NCBI RefSeq assembly: GCF_030270605.1
Contig: NZ_BSYJ01000002.1
Coordinates: 620,001-684,000, forward strand
Direction: 5' to 3'
DNA from: Biformimicrobium ophioploci
GTDB taxonomy: Bacteria; Pseudomonadota; Gammaproteobacteria; Pseudomonadales; Cellvibrionaceae
Length of the DNA: 64,000 bases
The notes under the pieces were generated by a model. That model worked only from the letters and a program-made list of their open reading frames with translations, had not been told where the DNA came from and did not search any database. Both the position numbers and the translations under genes were made by a program. Below, one piece after another: positions 46,720 through 56,963 of the stretch (position 1 is the stretch's first letter; each line of letters starts with the position of its first letter).

Positions 46720-48477
46720 ATGACAACAATAAGATTTCTGCTGGCTACCGCACTGTTGCTTGGCTGTTTTTCCCAGGCCCAGGCACTGCCATTCTTCGAA
46801 AACCTGCCGGACTACAAGGTACGCATGCAGGGGGATTTCGAGGACCCTGAATTGCGGGGCTGGTTGCGCGATGAGCTGCAGGCGTTGCGCAAGAATGATC
46901 CCGTCATTAAGGAGTTTGAAAGCCTCGACAAGGTCGCCCGTTATGAACGGGGGCGCCTGAATGAGCTGCTGCGCTCCGTTGGCTATTACCGTGCCCAGGT
47001 TCGCTACCGGATCACCGAAGAAGTGATTCACTACCTGGTGCGCCCGGGCCCCGTTTACATCATCGAAAGCGTCAATGTGGACCTGCCGCCAATGAATATG
47101 GCGGAGCCGCTTCCCGACCTGCCGCTGGCAGCGGGAACGGCACTGGTGGCCTCACGGGTGCTGGAGGGGCGGGAGATTATTGCCCGTCACGTGGGCCAGC
47201 ATGCGTGCCTGCTGGATCTTGAGGTGGCCTACGACGTCAAGGTGATCCACAACATCGCCCAGGCGCGGGTTGTATATCGTGTCTCACCGAGCGCGCAGGT
47301 GAATTTTGGCGAGATCTATTTCAGCGGCCTGGAATCCATACAGGAGGATTACCTGCGTGGCCTGGTGGGTATCAAGCCCGGCGACTGCTTCAGCCCGCAG
47401 GCCCTGGATAGCGCACGTTTGCGGCTATTGAAAACAAACCTCATTGCCGGTGTCACTCCGGAAATCTCTGAACCCTATGACGGCCGTGTCGATATCTACC
47501 TGCACGTACAGGAGCGCAAGCACCGTACTTTTCGGGCGGGTGTGGGATACACCTCGTCCGAGGGCTTCGGCGGGGCACTGGGATGGGAGCATCGCAATTT
47601 TTTCCAGCGCGGCGAGCGGGTCGATATCTCCACCAAGGTCAACAAGGTACAGCAGTCGCTGGAGGGAGCGCTGACGGTACCGCGCTTCCTGCGTACGGAC
47701 CAGCAGTTGCGTGGCGCACTGGAAATCAAGGCTGAAGAGCTCGATGCTTACGAGGCGGATTCGGTCAGCCTTTCCGCGCTGGTCACCCGGCGGCTGTCAA
47801 AGCATCGCAAGGTCAGCCTTGGTGGCGAGCTGAAATACAGCGATATCCTCGATGAGGGGGTGAGAGATTCATTCACGCTGTTTGCTCTGCCTGTCGCCGG
47901 TACCTGGAACACCACGGATAATATCCTCGATGCGAAACGGGGTGTTTCACTGGGACTCGAATTCAAGCCGTTTATAGACCTGAACTCATCCAGTACGCAG
48001 TTCAACAAGACGACCTTTTCTGCCGCGGCGTTTCATACCTTTGAGGGCACGGGCTATACGCCCACCATTGCTGCGCGTTTTGTCGGTGGTGTCATCACCG
48101 GGCTGGCCAATGAAAGAATCCCCGCGGATGAGCGCTTCTATGCCGGTGGTGGCGGTTCTGTGCGCGGCTATTCGTACCAGTCCCTCGGCCCGCGCCTGGA
48201 CGGCGCATCGACCGGTGGACGCGGGCTCACCGAAATTTCTCTGGAGACGCGGTTCCGGGTCAACGAAGACTGGGGCGGGGTGGTTTTCGTCGATGGTGGC
48301 AACGCCTTTGAAAGCTCCGCAGTAAAATTCGACAACCTCTTCTGGGGTGCCGGTATCGGCGTACGCTATTTCACCAGCTTCGCGCCGCTGCGTTTCGACA
48401 TTGCTTTCCCGCTGGATCGTCGCGATGGCACTGACGACCCCTACCAGATTTACGTCAGCTTCGGGCAGGCTTTCTGA
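46720..48477 (+). CDS. tamA: translocation and assembly module outer-membrane protein TamA
   Basis: A 585-residue Omp85 protein with a signal peptide ending near AQA. POTRA domains cover roughly residues 25-250 and a 16-stranded barrel follows (FRAGVGYTSSEGFGGALGWEHRNFFQRGERVD...). FYAGGGGSVRGYSYQSLGPR is the conserved substrate-lid (L6) motif, and the C terminus ends in an aromatic beta-signal (DPYQIYVSFGQAF). TamA pairs with TamB to insert certain outer-membrane proteins and, with other AsmA-like proteins, affects lipid transport. Its stop codon overlaps the tamB start. Confidence 0.92.
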   Translation: MTTIRFLLATALLLGCFSQAQALPFFENLPDYKVRMQGDFEDPELRGWLRDELQALRKNDPVIKEFESLDKVARYERGRLNELLRSVGYYRAQVRYRITEEVIHYLVRPGPVYIIESVNVDLPPMNMAEPLPDLPLAAGTALVASRVLEGREIIARHVGQHACLLDLEVAYDVKVIHNIAQARVVYRVSPSAQVNFGEIYFSGLESIQEDYLRGLVGIKPGDCFSPQALDSARLRLLKTNLIAGVTPEISEPYDGRVDIYLHVQERKHRTFRAGVGYTSSEGFGGALGWEHRNFFQRGERVDISTKVNKVQQSLEGALTVPRFLRTDQQLRGALEIKAEELDAYEADSVSLSALVTRRLSKHRKVSLGGELKYSDILDEGVRDSFTLFALPVAGTWNTTDNILDAKRGVSLGLEFKPFIDLNSSSTQFNKTTFSAAAFHTFEGTGYTPTIAARFVGGVITGLANERIPADERFYAGGGGSVRGYSYQSLGPRLDGASTGGRGLTEISLETRFRVNEDWGGVVFVDGGNAFESSAVKFDNLFWGAGIGVRYFTSFAPLRFDIAFPLDRRDGTDDPYQIYVSFGQAF

Positions 48478-51400
48478 TGCGGAATGAGGCCAGGCATCCC
48501 GGTGCCGGCAATCCGTTACGCGCGCGTGGAGGTATTTTGCGGCGCGTGCTGTTTGCTCTGGTGGCCGGGCTGGTACTGATACTGGGTTTTATCGGGTGGT
48601 CGCTGCAGACCGACAGTGGCCGCACCTGGGTAACGGGCAGGGGACTCGCGCTCGCGCAGACATTTGTACCCGGCCTGCGCATTTCTACCAGTAAGCTGGA
48701 AAGCCCGTTACTGGGGCACTGGCGGTTCGGGCAGCTCGATGTCTACTACCGGGAAAAGCCGCTGTTGAGTGCAAGGCAGTTGAACCTCAAGCTGGCGACG
48801 AGCGCGCTGATGTCGCGGATGGTGCACCTTCAACAGCTGGGGGCGGAATACCTGTTCCTCGACCTCGACGCCCTGCCACAGGCAGATTCACCGGCTGAAC
48901 CGGGCTCTCTCGATTTCTCCCTTGCGCAGTTGCCTTCAGTAAAACTGGAGGATGTCCATGTTGATACGCTCGAGCTCCACTCGGGCGCCTTGCCGGACTT
49001 TCCTGAAGTTGAGCTTATTGCGGCGGCGGAGCTCGCCTGGCGGGATACCTGGGCAGACCTCCAGCTCAAGGTGCGCAGCCTCGAGGAAAAGCCTTTCGAG
49101 CTGGAGTTGGAAGCTTCCGCGGAGCGGCCGGACGTCATGGAAATCAAGCTCGGACTGCAGGAGCCGGGTGGCGGGTATATCGGCCGGCGCGCACAGCTTC
49201 CCGATACGCAAGCTCTGGATACCCGCTTGGCGGCGCAGGTTCAGTTGCCAGAGAGCAGCAGGATGGGGGTCGTGGTTCACCGTCTGTCCTCGCCACTACA
49301 GAAGCATTTCCTGGTGGTCAGCGGGCCCATGCAGCTGGAACTGCAGCCGTTGAAAATTCACTCTGAAGGGCTCGACTGGCAGGTTGATGACACGCGGCAT
49401 TTTTTTCGCGGTGCTATCGACGCAGAAGGGATAGACGGCCAGCTTGAAATCAATCGCATGCCGGTGGATGTCAGTGCGCCTTTCCAGGAGGTACTGAGGG
49501 GTGGCTGGTTGACTGCAAAGTTGAAAGCGGAAGGACCCTGGAAGCAGGTTCAGCTCGATGGCGAGCTGGAACTGCAGACTTTGCTCCGGGGTGAAGACCT
49601 TTCCGTACAGGGGCGCATCAGTGCGGACCGGACGAACCTGGTACTGGAAAGTGCGGAAATCAAACTGCGGGATATGCAGGCGCGGGGCAAAGGTACTTTT
49701 GCGCTCGGGTCTGGTGAGATCCTGCTGGACCTTGATGCATTCAATGTGAACCTGGAGGCTATTGCTGCGCTGACCGCACCGATGCCGCAGGACCTTGCCC
49801 TGACGGCTGATCGCCTTGTGCTGAAAGCCAGCGGCCATTGGAAGGATCCACAATTTTCCGTATCCGGGGGCGGTGGGGGCCGCTACCGTGAGCTGCCGTT
49901 TGATTTTACGGCGGACGGTGAGGGCAACCTGGATAGATTCGAGCTGAGCGCGAGCTTGGATTCGTCAGCCGGTATTTCAATGAATGCGCAGGGAGCGCTG
50001 CGTATTCGTGATAAATCCCTGCGCATACAGAGTGAAGACATCAATGCACAGCTGTCTGCTCTGGGCCTGCTGGTGGATTCGGTTCCGCAGGACTTCAGTG
50101 GTGAAGTACGTGGGCAGGCTTCACTGGAAGGGCCCTTCGACAGGCTTGCCATTGCGTCGGGGCTTGAAGGCAGTGGTACGTATCGTGGCCTGGATATGCA
50201 GTTTCAGGCGAATGTAGAGGGTTTTACCGATGATCTGCAGGTTCCCGCGCTTGCAATCGCGCTGAACCGCCCGGGCGAAGCGCGCGGCAGCGCAGGTGAA
50301 CTACGTGCCAGCGGGAATATTTCGCCGGCTCGGGGCACTTTGTACTTTGACCTCGATGGCCGGCAGGTGCCGCTTTCACTCGCCGAGCTCTTTGGCATGG
50401 CGCTGCCGGAGGGGCTGGCCGGAACCGTGGATGTCACGGGCGTTGCGCGTGGGGCACTGTCGGCTCCGGAGGCCGATTTCGCCGTTGCCGGTGCGGGGCG
50501 TTATCGGGGCGAGGCCTGGGAGTTGCGCGGTGAAGGCCAGGTGCGTGGTGCGGATATCCAGCTGCCCGCGCTGACGTTACAGTTTGGCCTGTTGAACCGG
50601 CTCGATGCGACCGGCGGCATCCGCGCTGGCGAAATGGACTGGCGCGTTGATACCGAACTGGATGCCGATTCCATAGCGGAGCTGATTCCGCTCTCTCTGC
50701 CACCGGGCGCGAAGGTGCGTCTGAAGGCCACCGGTTCCGGACCATTGGCGCAACCGTCGCTACAGGGTGAGTTACAGCTCAGTGCCTTGTCCCGTGGGAT
50801 CAATGCTGATGGAGAGCTACTGGATAATATTCCGGCTTCGTTCGATCTTGCGTGGCGTACCGAGGCCAGCCAACTGCTCTGGAACGGCACGGTGACCAGT
50901 GCCGGACGACAGATTGGTTCCCTGAGCGGGGACCTCGACATACAAGGCGTGTTCGACCCGGGGCAGGCGCGCGCGCAACTGCCACTGCGGGGCAGCATCA
51001 ACGGCGACCTGCGCCTGGCGGGGGCGGGTTTGCTGCTGGATCCGGATCTTCACGATTTGCGCGGCCACACCATATTAGGGTTGGAACTGCTCGGCACCTG
51101 GGGGCTGCCACAGTTCAGGGGCGGCCTCTCCATTGAAAATGGCTTCTATGAATACGAGCCGCTTTCCATGCAGCTGGCAGATATTGGCGTGAAGATGGAG
51201 TTCGCCCCTGATTACTGGCGTGTGGTCGATGCCAGCGCGACAGACGGACAGCGTGGTCGTTTGCGCCTGAGCGGTGACGTGCGGCGTCAGGAAGGCAATT
51301 ACTATATGGGCTTTGATCTGGCACTGCGGAAAGCGAAGTTACTGAATACACCGCTGGTGGAGTCTGCCATTTCGGGTAACCTCCGCCTCTCCGGCACTCC

Positions 51401-52274
51401 GCAGGATGCATTGCTCGGCGGCCAGCTCGAGTTGCGGCCGCTGGAAATCCAGGTCGCACACCTGACCAGTAAATCCATTCCATCGATTGAGGTGGACGAG
51501 CTCAAGAGTGATGCCGAGGCCAGCCGCAAACGGCCCTCGCCACTGCAGAATGTGGCACTCAATATTACTGTGGTCCTGGACCAGCAGGCCTATGTCAGGG
51601 GCATGGGGCTTGATTCAGAGCTGCAGGGCCGTCTCAATGTTGCGGGTACCCTGGTCAAGCCCGAAGCCCGCGGTAACGTCGAGATAGTGCGCGGCAAATT
51701 CGATATGCTGGGCAAGCGTTTTCGCCTGGATGAGGGCCTGATCCGGGTGGAAAATAATGTGGCCGGGCTGTTCATCAAAGGGGTGCATGAGCACAGTGAA
51801 GGCTCCATTACGACGGAAATCTCCGGCACTACCGAGGATATCAAGGTCGCGTTTTCGGCCACGCCGCCGGCTGCAGAAGACGAGATCTTTGCGCAGCTGT
51901 TGTTTGGGAAGTCGGTATCCGACATTTCGCCCCTGCAGGCCGTGCGCCTGGTGACCACCATTCGCAGTCTCAAACAGGGTGGTGGGTCATTCTTCGACCC
52001 GGTCTCCCAGACACGTGACCTGCTTGGCCTCGATACGCTCGATATCCAGACGGGCGAAACGGCAGAGGGTGAGCAGGAATTTGCACTCGGAGTGGGCAAG
52101 TATGTCACCGACCGGATCTATGTCGAGGTTCAGCGCACCACTGACCCGGTTGAGCCGTGGCAGGGGACCGCTGAAGTCGATCTGAAGCGCAATCTCAACC
52201 TTGAGGTCAAGACCCATGAAAGCAATGATAGTGGGTCGGGCAGTGTGGAATTGCAGTGGAAGAAGGATTATTAA
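48477..52274 (+). CDS. tamB: translocation and assembly module protein TamB
   Basis: A 1265-residue AsmA-like protein. One N-terminal anchor lies about residues 25-45, followed by a very long periplasmic beta-rich groove. The conserved C-terminal TamB (DUF490) domain (last about 350 residues) contains LAGAGLLLDPDLHDLRGHTILGLELLGTWGLPQFRGGLSI, VEIVRGKFDMLGKRFRLDEGLI and PAAEDEIFAQLLFGKSVSDISPLQAVRL. It spans the periplasm from inner membrane to TamA. The ATG overlaps the tamA TGA (TGATG), so both are made together. Length is typical. Confidence 0.94.
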   Translation: MRNEARHPGAGNPLRARGGILRRVLFALVAGLVLILGFIGWSLQTDSGRTWVTGRGLALAQTFVPGLRISTSKLESPLLGHWRFGQLDVYYREKPLLSARQLNLKLATSALMSRMVHLQQLGAEYLFLDLDALPQADSPAEPGSLDFSLAQLPSVKLEDVHVDTLELHSGALPDFPEVELIAAAELAWRDTWADLQLKVRSLEEKPFELELEASAERPDVMEIKLGLQEPGGGYIGRRAQLPDTQALDTRLAAQVQLPESSRMGVVVHRLSSPLQKHFLVVSGPMQLELQPLKIHSEGLDWQVDDTRHFFRGAIDAEGIDGQLEINRMPVDVSAPFQEVLRGGWLTAKLKAEGPWKQVQLDGELELQTLLRGEDLSVQGRISADRTNLVLESAEIKLRDMQARGKGTFALGSGEILLDLDAFNVNLEAIAALTAPMPQDLALTADRLVLKASGHWKDPQFSVSGGGGGRYRELPFDFTADGEGNLDRFELSASLDSSAGISMNAQGALRIRDKSLRIQSEDINAQLSALGLLVDSVPQDFSGEVRGQASLEGPFDRLAIASGLEGSGTYRGLDMQFQANVEGFTDDLQVPALAIALNRPGEARGSAGELRASGNISPARGTLYFDLDGRQVPLSLAELFGMALPEGLAGTVDVTGVARGALSAPEADFAVAGAGRYRGEAWELRGEGQVRGADIQLPALTLQFGLLNRLDATGGIRAGEMDWRVDTELDADSIAELIPLSLPPGAKVRLKATGSGPLAQPSLQGELQLSALSRGINADGELLDNIPASFDLAWRTEASQLLWNGTVTSAGRQIGSLSGDLDIQGVFDPGQARAQLPLRGSINGDLRLAGAGLLLDPDLHDLRGHTILGLELLGTWGLPQFRGGLSIENGFYEYEPLSMQLADIGVKMEFAPDYWRVVDASATDGQRGRLRLSGDVRRQEGNYYMGFDLALRKAKLLNTPLVESAISGNLRLSGTPQDALLGGQLELRPLEIQVAHLTSKSIPSIEVDELKSDAEASRKRPSPLQNVALNITVVLDQQAYVRGMGLDSELQGRLNVAGTLVKPEARGNVEIVRGKFDMLGKRFRLDEGLIRVENNVAGLFIKGVHEHSEGSITTEISGTTEDIKVAFSATPPAAEDEIFAQLLFGKSVSDISPLQAVRLVTTIRSLKQGGGSFFDPVSQTRDLLGLDTLDIQTGETAEGEQEFALGVGKYVTDRIYVEVQRTTDPVEPWQGTAEVDLKRNLNLEVKTHESNDSGSGSVELQWKKDY

Positions 52275-52296
52275 ACCGGGCACTGGGATGCCCGGT
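52275..52296. terminator. terminator hairpin between tamB and a converging gene
   Basis: ACCGGGCA (52275-52282) and TGCCCGGT (52289-52296) are exact reverse complements with a six-base loop. On the minus strand the hairpin is followed by TTTAAT. It could serve either direction. Confidence 0.6.
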
Positions 52297-52309
52297 AATA
52301 AGACATTGG

Positions 52310-52753
52310 TTATTTCAATACCAGTTCCTGACCTAAGCGATTTCCGAGGATTGTCCGGATTTTTCCACGTTCAATTGTAGCTTCGGCACCTTGTTCCCGA
52401 GTTTGGTTCAGAACCTTTTTTGCGATTTCATCGTAATATTCGGGGCCCTTGTCATATGTAGCGAAATTTGGGCGTTCGACGAGGAGCATCAAGTCCCAGT
52501 CCTCTAGGTTGCCTGGCTGTGCGGCGATGACCTTATAGGAAATCACCGTTCCACTTTCAATTTCTGCTTCCAGGAACTTTTTCCACTTACTTTGCAGGTT
52601 GTCCATGTAATGGTCGAAGTGGCCGGGTTCAGTACGAATGTACGATACTTCCCATACGGTTCCTTGCGAATACGAGCGAGTGTCAGCAAGAGTGTTGCTG
52701 CTAAGTGCGAGAGTTGCGAAAAGAAATACCGCAAATTTTAATAAGGTTTTCAT
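52310..52753 (-). CDS. secreted protein of unknown function
   Basis: A 147-residue protein with a signal peptide ending near TLA. The mature part starts DTRSYSQGTVWEVSYIRTEPGHFDHYMDNLQSKWKKFLE, then ISYKVIAAQPGNLEDWDLMLLVERPNFATYD and EYYDEIAKKVLNQTREQGAEATIERGKIRTILG. The alternation of EVSYIRTEPG and DLMLLVER strands with helices suggests a dimeric alpha-beta barrel (NIPSNAP- or EthD-like) fold, but I do not recognise the family. The ATG 52753 is chosen at the signal peptide; the frame is open further up. Codon use in this gene and the next looks more AT-rich than in the flanking genes. Confidence 0.6.
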   Translation of the reverse strand: MKTLLKFAVFLFATLALSSNTLADTRSYSQGTVWEVSYIRTEPGHFDHYMDNLQSKWKKFLEAEIESGTVISYKVIAAQPGNLEDWDLMLLVERPNFATYDKGPEYYDEIAKKVLNQTREQGAEATIERGKIRTILGNRLGQELVLK

Positions 52754-53056
52754 GACTATTGTCCTAGTTTCGGAAATGGATACTTCTGTTAACAACAAGC
52801 GGGAATGAGACAGAAGAGAGAAAGGGTGGTCAATAACATTGGATAACAGGTAGCACTTGGGTCCCATTTTGTGTTTGGTCGAGCAAAAGAAAGCAGGGTA
52901 TGTAGTGGTTGCAAACATATACGGTACCCATTGCTCGCAGGGGTCATAACGGTTCACTTGTTTGACTAAAGCTGGCACAGTTGGGATAGATAGGAATTCG
53001 GCCGCAGGAGATTCAGATGTACGCAGCCGTGCATTTGGTCTAAGGGACTGATTTTT
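52754..53056. other. 303-base divergent intergenic region
   Basis: The interval lies between the secreted-protein gene (minus) and the FlgO/TPR gene (plus), so it should hold both promoters. It is more AT-rich than the neighbouring genes and contains an AAGGGA ribosome-binding site at about 53042-53047 for the plus gene. I see no gene, repeat or clear operator in it. Confidence 0.5.
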
Positions 53057-55324
53057 ATGAGCTTTTTCGGGGAGTTGCAGCGTCGCAATGTAATTCGTGT
53101 TGGTATCGCGTATATTGCGGCTAGCTGGCTTATCGCGCAGGTTTTGGCTGTCGCCACATCGGTTTATGGTGCGCCGGGCTGGGTGATGAAGGTTTCTTTT
53201 ATCCTGATGGCTGTGGGCTTTTTCCCCGCAATAATGTTCAGCTGGGTCTACGAACTGACACCGGATGGGGTAGTACGAGACGACAGCACGACCGGGTCAA
53301 CTGCTCAGCAAGGCCGTGTCGCATGGAAGCTCGATCTTGCGGTAATTCTTCTATTGATTGTGTCGATAGGCCTTTTTCTCTTCGAGAAAATTCCCCCCTC
53401 ATCCGGACCAGTCGCTGCCATCTCGGGAGAGTCGGCGACTTCTGGCAAGCCCTCCATCGCTGTGTTGCCCTTCGTCAATATGTCAGCAAACAAGGAGAAT
53501 GAATACTTCTCTGACGGGCTGACCGAAACCCTGCTGCATATGCTGGCACAGGTTAAAGATATCAAGGTGGCAGCAAGGACCTCATCTTTTGCGTTCAAAA
53601 ATCAGAATGCCGACATCCGCGAATTTGCGAAGGCACTTAATGTGGAGACTGTGCTGGAAGGGTCGGTACAACGCGCAGGTGATCGCGTACGCATTACTGC
53701 GCAGTTGATCAGCGCGATTGATGGAGCGCATATCTGGTCAAAGAATTACGATAGAACGCTGGATGATATTTTTGCAATCCAGGACGAAATAGCCCAGGCA
53801 GTGGCGGATGCCCTGATGGAGTCGCTGCTCGCGGCAGGTGACAATGCAGCGGATATCCAGCCGCTTGCAACCAGTGACAATCGCGCCTACGACCTGTACC
53901 TGAGGGCACTGCAACAGGGCGCACTGAATAGTTACGTCTCTCTGCCTGAAGCGGAAAGGCTTTTGAAAGAGTCCCTGATTCTGGATCCCAATTTTGACGA
54001 GGCACGTATTGCGCTGAACGAGGTCTATATGGGCATGCAGGGCACCGGGCTGATTTCTCCCGGTATTGCAGCCAAGCGCGCGCTTGTCGCTCTCGAGCCA
54101 CTCAGGTCCAACCCCCGTTATGAAACTGTATACCCGGCCTGGGAGGCGTATCTGCAGCATATTGGAAATGCGTATCATAGTAGCGAAGAGGATTTGCAGG
54201 AAGCTGTGCGGAAATCGTTACATGCTCTGGCCCTTGCCCCTAATGAAATAGGCCTTTACATCACTAACGCGGACCTGTCCCGGGCGTCAGGTGAGCCTGT
54301 AGAGACCGCATTGCGAATTATTGAGCGTGCCCTTGAAGTTGATCCCCTAAACCCTGTTCTGCTTTCGTTTAAAATTAATTATTTGACTGAATTAAATCGT
54401 TTTGATGAGGCATTGAAGCTTACAGCGATGCTGCGGGAAAAATGGCCGCAGAGCCCAAATGGCTACTATAAGGCTGCACGGGTGCATGAAGCTAGGGCGG
54501 AAATTGTGGAGTCGATACTCTGGATTAGTCGGGCCGCACAGGTCGACACCCATGACCATGAGCTTCCGGCATACATTGCAAAAATGCTACTGCAGCTGGG
54601 AGGGATAGTCGAGGCGGAACCGTGGATTGAACGTGCGCGTATGATCAATGCTACTGGCTCAGAAACGATTTGGGCTCAGCTGGATCATGCAGTCAGGGCA
54701 GGTGAGCTTGACAAAGCACTGCGCTTGTCTGAAGAGGTGGTTCAGAAAAAGTCCGAGGTGAGGAAAGGTATCTACGGTTATTCTTCGTACCGGTTCCTTG
54801 ATATAAAGGGCCGACGTGGGGAGCTTGACCAGGCATACAGGCAGCTTGAATTGGCTGTGCCGGGGAGTACAGCACTAGATTTGAGGACCTTTGAATCACC
54901 ATTTGAAGTGGACGCGCGGTTGTCCGCAATTTTGGCTCGCGCGCGTTACGCGGCCGATAGTGAGCGGCATGCGCTCGCGGCGGCATTGAAGGACTGGTAT
55001 AGCCAGGCCAGAGGGATTGAAAAGCTGGAGTCTTCAATGCTCGGTGCCATGTATTTCCAGCTTATCGGTGACCAGGATGCCGCCAAGAAGGCGATACTGG
55101 CGAAATTTGATGAGATTGCGCCTGCCATAGGGTTGTTCGAACGAGAAGTCCTGGCGGTGGAGTTGATGGGTGAGCTTGCTCAGGCTCCTGAGGTGGTTCA
55201 AATTTTGGAAAGGGCGGATATTTGGGCTGCATCAGAATTAGCCCGGTACCGGGAGATGGTGGCGGCGGGGGAGATAGTTGTTCCTATTTTCGCAGAAAAA
55301 CTGGTGCAAAAATCGGAAAATTAA
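53057..55324 (+). CDS. membrane protein with FlgO/TolB-like domain and TPR-rich C terminus
   Basis: A 755-residue protein. Two hydrophobic hairpin helices lie in the first 70 residues (RVGIAYIAASWLIAQVLAVA and FILMAVGFFPAIMFSWVYEL), and another helix is near 94-112. A FlgO-like domain follows (PSIAVLPFVNMSANKENEYFSDGLTETLLHMLAQ...VLEGSVQRAGDRVRITAQLISAIDGAHIWSKNYDR). The C-terminal part has several tetratricopeptide-like helical repeats (LKESLILDPNFDEARIAL; ALEVDPLNPVL). Related proteins often carry a winged-helix or cyclase domain in front; this one has membrane helices instead. It may be a sensor or scaffold; function unknown. Confidence 0.75.
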   Translation: MSFFGELQRRNVIRVGIAYIAASWLIAQVLAVATSVYGAPGWVMKVSFILMAVGFFPAIMFSWVYELTPDGVVRDDSTTGSTAQQGRVAWKLDLAVILLLIVSIGLFLFEKIPPSSGPVAAISGESATSGKPSIAVLPFVNMSANKENEYFSDGLTETLLHMLAQVKDIKVAARTSSFAFKNQNADIREFAKALNVETVLEGSVQRAGDRVRITAQLISAIDGAHIWSKNYDRTLDDIFAIQDEIAQAVADALMESLLAAGDNAADIQPLATSDNRAYDLYLRALQQGALNSYVSLPEAERLLKESLILDPNFDEARIALNEVYMGMQGTGLISPGIAAKRALVALEPLRSNPRYETVYPAWEAYLQHIGNAYHSSEEDLQEAVRKSLHALALAPNEIGLYITNADLSRASGEPVETALRIIERALEVDPLNPVLLSFKINYLTELNRFDEALKLTAMLREKWPQSPNGYYKAARVHEARAEIVESILWISRAAQVDTHDHELPAYIAKMLLQLGGIVEAEPWIERARMINATGSETIWAQLDHAVRAGELDKALRLSEEVVQKKSEVRKGIYGYSSYRFLDIKGRRGELDQAYRQLELAVPGSTALDLRTFESPFEVDARLSAILARARYAADSERHALAAALKDWYSQARGIEKLESSMLGAMYFQLIGDQDAAKKAILAKFDEIAPAIGLFEREVLAVELMGELAQAPEVVQILERADIWAASELARYREMVAAGEIVVPIFAEKLVQKSEN

Positions 55325-55393
55325 GAATTCCCTTACTTCAGTGCTGTGGCGGGGCAAGGGTCAAAATTTTTTTAGCACGATCATTATAAAATT

Positions 55394-56923
55394 ATGCGTA
55401 TATTTTCATTGATACTGGTAGTTGCCAGTCTTTTTCTTGCGTCAGCAATTTCTGTACTTGCAGCAGAGCAGGCTAAACCTTCGTCAAGAACCCAACAGGC
55501 GGATCACCAGGTGGTGACCGAGCACGAGACCGAAATCAATGGTGCGGACGTCGAATACACCGCAACCACCGGCACCCAGCCGCTCTGGAACGAGCAGGAC
55601 GAAGAAATCGCTGCTATTCATTACACCTATTACAAGCGCAGTGATGTGGATGACTCTCAAGTTCGTCCCTTGCTGATTTCATTTAACGGGGGGCCGGGTT
55701 CTGCATCGGTATGGATGCACCTGGCCTACACCGGGCCCAAAGTTATCCATATCGATGATGAAGGTTATCCGCTACAGCCTTATGGGGTAAAAGCCAATCC
55801 CTATTCCGTGCTGGATGTTGCGGATATCGTCTTTGTTAACCCGGTCAATACCGGATACTCCAGAATCCTGAAAAACAAGGAAGGAAAACTTCCGGGCAAA
55901 GACAAGCAGAAAGAAATGTTTTTCGGGGTCAATGCCGATGTGAAATATCTGGCGGACTGGCTCAATACCTTTGTCACTCGTCATGGACGCTGGCGCTCGC
56001 CCAAATTCCTGATTGGCGAAAGCTACGGCACCACCCGTGTGTCGGCCCTCTCCCTGGAATTGCAAAACCAGCAGTGGATGTACCTGAACGGCGTTGTTCT
56101 GGTGTCGCCTACCGATATAGGGATCAAGCGTGAGGGACCGGTAAAGGCGGCCAACCGATTGCCATATTTTGCGGCCACGGCCTGGTACCACAAGGCACTG
56201 CCTGACGAGCTGCAGGCGATGGATTTGCTGGAAATTCTTGCGCTTGCCGAGGAGTATGCGATCAATGACTACCTGCCGGCGCTGGCCCGCGGTGCGTTTC
56301 TGGATCAGGACAAGCGTTCCGAGGTTGCAGAGAAAGTTGCATACTTTTCCGGACTGAGCAAGAAACAGGTACTGCAGAACAACCTTGATATCGATAACGC
56401 CTATTTCTGGAAAATGCTGCTGAATGATCGCGGCCAGACCGTTGGGCGGCTGGACAGCCGTTACCTGGGCATTGACAGGAAAGAAACGGGCTCGCGTCCT
56501 GATTACTGGCCCGAGCTGACGTCCTGGCTGCATTCCTTCACGCCGGCGATCAACCACTATTTCACTGAGGAACTGAAATACAAAACCGATGTGAAATACA
56601 ACATGTTTGGCCCGGTGCATCCCTGGGATCGCTCCGATAACAACGCCGGAGAAAACCTGCGTTTGGCCATGGCGCAAAACCCGTACCTGAAAGTAATGGT
56701 TCAGAGTGGATATTATGATGGCGCCACCAATTACTTTGATGGGAAATACAACCTGTGGCAGCTGGACCCCAGCGGCAAGATGCGTGACCGCCTGAGTTTC
56801 AAGGGCTACCGTTCCGGCCACATGATGTATCTGCGCTATGAAGACCTGAAACAGTCCAACGAGGATCTGCGCGAGTTCATCCTGGAGGCGGTTCCAGCCG
56901 CGGATAAAGCCGCGAAATACTGA
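55394..56923 (+). CDS. secreted S10 family serine carboxypeptidase
   Basis: A 509-residue enzyme with a signal peptide ending near LAAEQ. ISFNGGPGSASVWMHL is the S10 oxyanion block, and FLIGESYGTTRVSAL contains the nucleophile Ser210. VQSGYYDGATNYFDG contains the probable catalytic Asp, and GYRSGHMMYL the catalytic His (476). S10 peptidases remove C-terminal amino acids at acidic pH; the bacterial members are mostly secreted. With the DPP IV-type gene and pepN it suggests a peptide-scavenging capacity. No operon partner. Confidence 0.88.
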   Translation: MRIFSLILVVASLFLASAISVLAAEQAKPSSRTQQADHQVVTEHETEINGADVEYTATTGTQPLWNEQDEEIAAIHYTYYKRSDVDDSQVRPLLISFNGGPGSASVWMHLAYTGPKVIHIDDEGYPLQPYGVKANPYSVLDVADIVFVNPVNTGYSRILKNKEGKLPGKDKQKEMFFGVNADVKYLADWLNTFVTRHGRWRSPKFLIGESYGTTRVSALSLELQNQQWMYLNGVVLVSPTDIGIKREGPVKAANRLPYFAATAWYHKALPDELQAMDLLEILALAEEYAINDYLPALARGAFLDQDKRSEVAEKVAYFSGLSKKQVLQNNLDIDNAYFWKMLLNDRGQTVGRLDSRYLGIDRKETGSRPDYWPELTSWLHSFTPAINHYFTEELKYKTDVKYNMFGPVHPWDRSDNNAGENLRLAMAQNPYLKVMVQSGYYDGATNYFDGKYNLWQLDPSGKMRDRLSFKGYRSGHMMYLRYEDLKQSNEDLREFILEAVPAADKAAKY

Positions 56924-56940
56924 GTGTAGATATGACGGGT

Positions 56941-56963
56941 TGCCCCGGCATAGCGCCGGGGCA
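56941..56963. terminator. GC-rich hairpin between the carboxypeptidase and fdxA
   Basis: TGCCCCGGC (56941-56949) and GCCGGGGCA (56955-56963) form a 9-bp stem with a five-base loop. There is no T-run on either strand, so it may act as a weak or Rho-assisted terminator for the converging genes. Confidence 0.4.
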
